IMG/VR virus record: IMGVR_UViG_3300047548_000409
Location: 1-28,461 of that record
Source of the DNA: a virus
Direction: 5' to 3' (one strand)
DNA length: 28,461 nucleotides
Part shown: in pieces, positions 1-6,100 of the stretch
Layout of the letters: every line of letters starts with the position of its first letter
Position numbering within the stretch: position 1 is the first letter of the stretch
The notes under the pieces: generated by a model
The model's database searches: none
Told to the model about the DNA's origin: nothing
Seen by the model: only the letters and a program-made list of their open reading frames with translations
Translations under genes and position numbers: made by a program

Positions 1-1
1 G

Positions 2-2455
2 GCCAATACAGTTAATTTTCTCACCTTTGCCAATACATTTGGTGATTGGGTCGTTACAACCAATAATCTCACACGAGAGAATAATGACTTAGCGGCCAAC
101 AACTATGTTAAACCTACCGGCACATTATTTCTAAACGATTCAACCTTAGGATTACAGGTTGCCAATAATGCCATTGTTGCTGGTCAATTAAGTGTGCAAG
201 GTATTGGTTCATCGGCATACATTCAAAACAACCTGCGTGTTGATACACAAGTCTATTTTCAAAATACCATACTAGGTTTGACCAACTCAGGTCAATTAAT
301 TTCTAATGGTAGAATTACGGCTGCTGGTTCTGGTACAGGATTGGCTGTCGCCAACAATACAACGATTGGTGGCACATTGGCTGTTGGTAGCAATGAAACA
401 GTTGGCGGCACTTTAGTCGTTACAGGTGCAACGACACTTAATAATACATTAGATGTTTCTGGTCCAACCACAATCAGTAATACTATCTCAGTAAGTGGTG
501 TTGGCACATTTAGTTCTAACGTCAATGTTGGAAGAAATGTTAATGTAACAGAAGATATATTTGCAACAAAGATAACTGCTGGTGATTCAATTACTGGTCG
601 TTCACTTATCATCACCAATGAAAGTGAATTGCGTGGCACATTAGCTGTAACAGGCAATACATCGATGGCCAATAACCTTCTGGTCTCTGGTCAAACAACA
701 GTTAATGCCTTACAAGCCAATACAACGGTCAACACAGCAACATTATCGGTTACTGGCACATCATTTACCAATGTATTACAGGCTAACAGTTCTGTTAATA
801 CAGCTGTTCTATCGGTTACAGGTAATACATTCACCAACTTCTTAACAGCCAACTCAGCAATTAGTGGTGCCACATTAAGTTTATCTGGCGGTACATTAAA
901 TGCACCAAGTGCTGTAGGTACTTTTCAATCATTAACAACATCAGGTCCTGTAACCGTTGGTGGTAACTTTGTTATTACTGGTCAAACTGTTTATGCAACC
1001 AACACATTTACATTAAGTGCTGGTGTATCGGTACCAATCACTTCATTCTTTACTGTTAATCGTCCTGCAGCGGCTAATGCTTCGATTCGTTGGAATGAAT
1101 TGTCAAGATACTTTGATATGAACGATGTTGATACAGGTATTTTCTATCGTGTATTGACTGATGAATTTAGAAGTGATATTACAACGATTAATGGCACAAC
1201 TAATATTGCCACATCAAATGCTGTATTTTATCTACAAAGTTTGGCCAATACAACCAATACAAACATTGCTGTTATTCAAGGCACGGATGCCACTCAAAAT
1301 GTCCGTTTAAATGCTTTAGAAACAAACAACATCAATCAGAACACCGCCATTAGTATCATTCAAGGTACCGATGCAACACAGAATGTTCGCTTGAATAGTA
1401 TTGAAACAATCAATTTAAATCAAAACACAGCCATCGCTATTATTCAAGGTGTTGATAATGGTCAGAATACAACCATTACGCAAGTCAACCAATATGCCGT
1501 GTCTGGTTATACTCATGCCAATAATGCTTTCAATGCTGCCAATACTTTTGCGGCTCTAGATGCTGGTGTTAATTTAGCACAAAATACAGCGATTGCTATT
1601 ATACAAGGTGTAGATGCCACTCAAAACACAAGGTTGAATTCTGTTGAATCAGTAAATGATACACAGAATACTCGCTTGAATAGTATTGAGACCGTTAATA
1701 GTTCTCAAAATACCAGTATCACACACATCAACCAGTTTGCTGGTGGTGCCTATGCAACTGCCAATGGTGCTAATGGATTGGCTCAAGGTGCATACAATAC
1801 TGCTAACAATCGTGTCAGTTCCGTATCAGGTACCGCAGGTCGTATCACATCTTCTGGTGGTACAACACCAACACTCGACTTGGCCACGGCAGGACCAGGA
1901 GCCACATCAGCAACCTATTCTTCCGTAACAATTGATGCTTATGGTCGTGTAACAGCACTCAGTTCTGGTACTGCACCAGTAACCTCAATCTCTGGTACAA
2001 CAAATCAAATCAACACAACTGGTGGTACAACGCCAACCCTATCATTACCACAAAGTATTCATACTGGTGCTTCAGTTCAGTTTGGTTCATTCGGTGTAGG
2101 CACGGCAGCTTCAGGTACTTCTGGTGAAATTCGTGCAACTAATAATATCACCGCCTATTTCTCTGATGAACGATTAAAGACCAAATTAGGTAACATTGAA
2201 AATGCTTTAGATAAAGTCATGTCACTCAACGGATTCTACCATGAGGCCAATGAAACTGCACAGGCATTAGGTTATCAAGTGGTTCGTGAGGTTGGTGTGT
2301 CTGCACAAGAGGTTCAAAAAGTTCTACCAGAAGTCGTGGCACCAGCACCAATTGACCCACAATACATGACCGTTCGGTATGAAAGACTGGTACCTTTGTT
2401 GATTGAGGCCATCAAAGAACTCAAAGCTGAAGTTGAAGAATTAAAGAAGAAGTAA
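2..2455 (+). CDS. Tail fibre protein with C-terminal S74 chaperone (5' end missing)
   Basis: The reading frame is open from base 2, so the gene starts outside the window; the GTG at 194 is only an internal codon. The visible 817 residues begin with beta-type fibre repeats (GTLAV, TTLNNTLDVSG, TTISNTISVSG). A module containing IRWNELSRYFDMNDVDTGI follows (about 1080-1140), then a stretch of 14-residue TQNxRLNSIETxN repeats (about 1261-1815), then a Gly/Thr/Ser-rich shaft. The last 98 residues are a peptidase S74 domain: SDERLK at 2162-2179 gives the Ser and Lys (five residues apart) of the autocleavage dyad known from phage endosialidase chaperones, and a charged helix (LIEAIKELKAEVEELKKK) ends the protein. 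The family assembles as trimers on the virion and releases the chaperone after folding. A fibre role is well supported; the receptor and fibre type are unknown. Confidence 0.88.
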   Translation, partial: ANTVNFLTFANTFGDWVVTTNNLTRENNDLAANNYVKPTGTLFLNDSTLGLQVANNAIVAGQLSVQGIGSSAYIQNNLRVDTQVYFQNTILGLTNSGQLISNGRITAAGSGTGLAVANNTTIGGTLAVGSNETVGGTLVVTGATTLNNTLDVSGPTTISNTISVSGVGTFSSNVNVGRNVNVTEDIFATKITAGDSITGRSLIITNESELRGTLAVTGNTSMANNLLVSGQTTVNALQANTTVNTATLSVTGTSFTNVLQANSSVNTAVLSVTGNTFTNFLTANSAISGATLSLSGGTLNAPSAVGTFQSLTTSGPVTVGGNFVITGQTVYATNTFTLSAGVSVPITSFFTVNRPAAANASIRWNELSRYFDMNDVDTGIFYRVLTDEFRSDITTINGTTNIATSNAVFYLQSLANTTNTNIAVIQGTDATQNVRLNALETNNINQNTAISIIQGTDATQNVRLNSIETINLNQNTAIAIIQGVDNGQNTTITQVNQYAVSGYTHANNAFNAANTFAALDAGVNLAQNTAIAIIQGVDATQNTRLNSVESVNDTQNTRLNSIETVNSSQNTSITHINQFAGGAYATANGANGLAQGAYNTANNRVSSVSGTAGRITSSGGTTPTLDLATAGPGATSATYSSVTIDAYGRVTALSSGTAPVTSISGTTNQINTTGGTTPTLSLPQSIHTGASVQFGSFGVGTAASGTSGEIRATNNITAYFSDERLKTKLGNIENALDKVMSLNGFYHEANETAQALGYQVVREVGVSAQEVQKVLPEVVAPAPIDPQYMTVRYERLVPLLIEAIKELKAEVEELKKK
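1261..1815 (+). repeat. 14-residue (42-bp) TQN-type repeats within first fibre
   Basis: Degenerate tandem units of the form xQNxxLNxIETxN / xQNTAIxIIQGxDA code for about 28 residues per pair, interrupted by an NQYA-type segment (VNQYAVSGYTHANNAFNAANTF). They are the same family as the repeats in the 1965-residue fibre downstream, so the two genes share a shaft module. Confidence 0.8.
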
Positions 2456-2549
2456 AAATTTGAATTTTTAGTGGTCCGGCCTGAAAATTTTTCCTGTGGT
2501 TTCAATATGTTGAAAATGTGATTTTACTTTTGGGTTAGGTGGAAGGTTA

Positions 2550-2557
2550 CATAAATA
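2550..2557 (+). promoter_or_regulatory. T4-type late promoter, CATAAATA
   Basis: CATAAATA lies 38 bases before the ATG at 2588 in a 132-base gap between a finished fibre gene and the next gene. It differs from the T4 late promoter TATAAATA at one base and recurs before other genes in this window. T4 late promoters consist of this -10 element only, read by the phage sigma factor gp55; that a gp55 homologue acts here is inferred. Confidence 0.65.
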
Positions 2558-2587
2558 TCCATTAGGATCAACATACAGGAATAGAAA

Positions 2588-2923
2588 ATGCCAGCTGCAT
2601 ATGCTAATTTATATCTAGAACAAGGCACCACATTTAATGCAACCATCAATATTGATGACGTATATGGTTCCAACTATGACCTGACTGGTTATAGTGTCAG
2701 CAGCCAAATGAGGAAGTCATACTATTCTTCCAATGCCACAGCAACTTTCAGCACATCAGTCAACGCAAATACAGGTTCAATTACATTAGTTCTCAATGCG
2801 GCCACCACGGCCAACATCGCTGCTGGTCGGTATGTGTATGATACCGTCATTACCAACCAAAATCAAGAAGTCACCAGGATACTAGAAGGTATCATTGATG
2901 TTTCTCCACGAGTTACGAGGTAA
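2588..2923 (+). CDS. Small virion protein, Ig-like/BppU-like fold likely
   Basis: A 111-residue protein. The order LYLEQGTTFNATINIDD - YDLTGYSVSSQMRKSY - GSITLVLNAATTANIAAGRYVYDTVI - VTRILEGIIDVSPRVTR is typical of small beta-sandwich phage structural proteins, in which an N-terminal 'LEQG' strand, an 'LTGY...R(K)' strand and a 'GRYVYD..' strand recur. I recognise this style from T4-like phages and from BppU-like baseplate domains, but its exact place in the virion is unknown. The start is supported by AGGA seven bases upstream and by the late-promoter motif at 2550. It heads the transcription unit with the two genes that follow. It could be a baseplate or fibre-attachment component; the assignment rests on the motif pattern only. 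Confidence 0.75.
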   Translation: MPAAYANLYLEQGTTFNATINIDDVYGSNYDLTGYSVSSQMRKSYYSSNATATFSTSVNANTGSITLVLNAATTANIAAGRYVYDTVITNQNQEVTRILEGIIDVSPRVTR

Positions 2924-2926
2924 AAT

Positions 2927-3154
2927 ATGCCAGGTCAAACCATTGGTACCGTAAATGTTCAAATAGGTCAGCCAACTAATCCACGAGCCATCGCCATCAA
3001 CTACGGTACTGGTCGAACACTTAAAAGTTTGACTGACGTAAACGCTTCGGCTGCGGTGTCTGGTGATACATTGATATATGATTCAACAACTGATACATTT
3101 ATCGTTGAACCAATTACAAATACAAATCTACGAATCGATAACGGCTACTTCTAA
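2927..3154 (+). CDS. Small structural protein preceding giant fibre
   Basis: A 75-residue protein containing TLKSLTDVNASAAVSGDTLIYDSTTDTFIVEP, a 'LTDVN...GDTLIYDS.TDTFIVEP' segment that I recognise from phage tail-fibre and baseplate proteins, where it often occurs inside longer chains. The start codon follows AGGTAAAATATG, a 12-base initiation region repeated exactly before the gene at 9434. Only three bases separate it from the previous gene, and its TAA overlaps the ATG of the giant fibre by one base. Translational coupling with that fibre is therefore likely, and it may be an accessory or adaptor for it. No catalytic or membrane features are seen. Confidence 0.7.
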   Translation: MPGQTIGTVNVQIGQPTNPRAIAINYGTGRTLKSLTDVNASAAVSGDTLIYDSTTDTFIVEPITNTNLRIDNGYF

Positions 3155-6100
3155 TGTCAGCAAATACATCCAACATACAGATACTCCGGTCATCCACATC
3201 GGTTGCACCGGCAGAACTACTAGAAGGCCAGTTAGCGTTCTCGTATCGTTCTGGTCTATTATACATCGGTTCTAACACCGATATATTGACCATTGGTGGT
3301 AATGCCATCGTATCGTTTGCACAGTCAGCATTTAATCAAGCAAATACCACAACAGCTAATCTTGCGGCTAATCTTGCATACATTCAGTCAATCAATAATT
3401 GGCAGAACACCGAAATATCTGGTGTCAATTCATATGCACAGACAGCGTTTAATAAAGCCAATACAGGTGGTGTATTTTCTGGCAATTCAATCTTTCAACA
3501 GAATTTAACTGTTCAACAAAATCTTACCGTTGATGGTAATCTAATCATCAATGAAGATATATGGTTCAATGATACACTGGTTGTATTGGGTGCCAATAAT
3601 ATTACATCAGATACATTTGATATTGGTTTTGTATCAAACTACAATGACGGCACATCAAATGCTCGCACAGGTATTTTGCGTGATGCAAACACCAAAGAAT
3701 ATTATGTGTTTGATGGTTACACATTACCAGTCACACAAAATGATAACATCAATATCAATGACCCATCATTTAATCGTGCCAATCTACAGGCTGATTATGT
3801 AAAATCTAATCTCATTAGTAACACCATTGTATCTGATGATGCAAAGATTACTACACTTTCAGTAAATGGTATTGATTTCACATCTTCTCAGGCCACACAA
3901 AATACTCGGTTAAATTCTATTGAAACGGTCAATCAAGACCAGAATACAGCCATTGCCATTATACAAGGCACCAATCTGTGGCAGAATACAGAGATTGAGG
4001 CTGTCAATAACTATGCACACTTCATTGGCAGCTATGCAAATACCACGGCAGTTAATTTAGGTTATGTGAATCAGTATGCTGCATCGGGTTATGACTTGGC
4101 GAATACCAATGCACAGAATCTTATTTACCTGAATCAGTATGCACAATCAGGATACGATACAGCCAATTCAGCAACTGCAAACACTATCTATACACAAGGT
4201 GTAGACGCTACACAAAATACTTGGATTGCAGCCAATAATGAATTGCAAGCAGGCATTAATGCTACTCAGAATACACGCCTGAATTCTATTGAAACGGTCA
4301 ACATCGACCAGAACACCGCCATCAGTATCATACAAGGTACTGATGCCACACAAAACATCCGACTGAATTCAATTGAGACCATCAACAATGACCAGAATAC
4401 ACGGATGTCTATCATTGAAGGTACCGATGTTACACAAAACAATTGGATTACCTCTAATGTCATTTACTTCCAAAGTGTTGATGATACACAGAACGCATGG
4501 ATCTCGGCCAATCAGGCATACTTCCAAGGTGTAGACAACACTCAAAACACCAGATTAAATTCAATTGAGACCGTCAATCTCAATCAGAATACAGCGATTG
4601 CTGTTATACAAGGTACTGACCTCTGGCAGAACACACAGATTACCTATGTGAATCAGTATGCACAAGGTGCTTTTAATCAAGTCAATACAGTCTTTGCAAT
4701 ATCAAATACCAAAGCCAATCTATTTGGTTATACAGCCAACACCGTATTAGTTGCTAACTCAGCTGGCTATGTTTCAAATAGTCCGATGTTCTTTACATCA
4801 GGCAATAATACACTCATTATTCCTGGTGCAATTTCTGGTGGCGGTGCAAACACAACAATTACAGCTGGTGCTTATGTAACAACATTTGACACAACAGGTG
4901 CAGCATCATTCCCTGGTATTGTGTATATTGCCAATACAAACATTGGTGCCTTTGCAAATACAATTGCAGCCAATACCATCTACACGCAAGGTGTGGACGC
5001 CACACAAAATACTTGGATAGCATCAAACAATGCTCTACAAGCTGGCATCAACGCAACACAAAATACACGCCTGAATTCTATCGAAACGGTCAATGTAGAC
5101 CAGAATACAGCGATTGCTATTATTCAAGGTACTGATGCTACTCAAAACATCCGCCTGAACAGTATTGAAACAATCAATGCGGATCAAAATACTCGCATGA
5201 GTATCATTGAAGGTGTAGATGCTACTCAAAATATCCGCCTGAACAGTATCGAAACAATTAATAACGACCAGAATACAGCGATTGCTATTATTCAAGGTAC
5301 TGATGCTACTCAAAACATCCGCCTGAATAGTATCGAAACAATTAATAATGACCAGAACACCCGTATGTCTATCATTGAGGGTGTGGATGCAACTCAGAAC
5401 ATTCGTCTAGGTTCAATCGAAACAATTAATACGGATCAAAATACCCGTATGACATTGATTGAAGGTGTCGATGCTACTCAGAACATTCGTTTAGGTTCGA
5501 TTGAAACCATCAACAACGACCAGAATACACGGATGTCTATCATCGAGGGCACCGATGCCACTCAGAATGTCCGCTTAGGTAGCATAGAGACCGTTAACGA
5601 TAGTCAAAACACTCGTATGTCGATTATCGAAGGCACCGATGCGACACAAAACATTCGCCTAGGTTCAATAGAGACCATCAATAATGACCAGAATACTCGT
5701 ATGTCCATTATTGAAGGTGTTGATTTATGGCAAAATAATGAAATCACATTTGTCAATCAGTATGCAGCCTCAGCATACGATAAAGCCAATACAGGTGGTG
5801 TATTTACCGGTAATGTAACGATTAACCAAGACTTGGTTGTTTCTGGTAACGTAACATTCTTAGGTAATGTAATTGCACAAGGTGCTCAAGATTTAATTAT
5901 CAATGACCCGCTCATCTATCTTGCAAATAATAACTTAGGCAATTCAGTAGATATTGGTATAATTGGTAACATCATTGAATCACCAACAGGATATCAACAC
6001 ATTGGTATTGTTCGTGATGCTTCTACTAATCAATGGAAGTTATTCAGTAATGTTGTACCTGAACCAACCACAACGGTCGATTTCACTGATGCAATTTGGG

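Noticed and set aside
194-196. GTG at 194 as the start of the first fibre
   Set aside because: The frame is open to the left edge with the same fibre-type composition and there is no ribosome site before it; the gene is simply cut by the window.
2456-2549. Possible terminator after the first fibre
   Set aside because: AT-rich with short T runs, but I found no convincing inverted repeat next to them.
5035-5313. Long open frames on the minus strand within the repeat blocks (also 4168-4463 and 6250-6648)
   Set aside because: They mirror the periodic TQN repeats of the + strand fibre, give Cys/Ile-rich repetitive translations and have no ribosome sites. They are shadows of the real gene.
5056-5727. 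CRISPR-like regular repeats
   Set aside because: The 84-base units are contiguous, in frame, vary at synonymous sites and have no unique spacers; they are protein-coding repeats.
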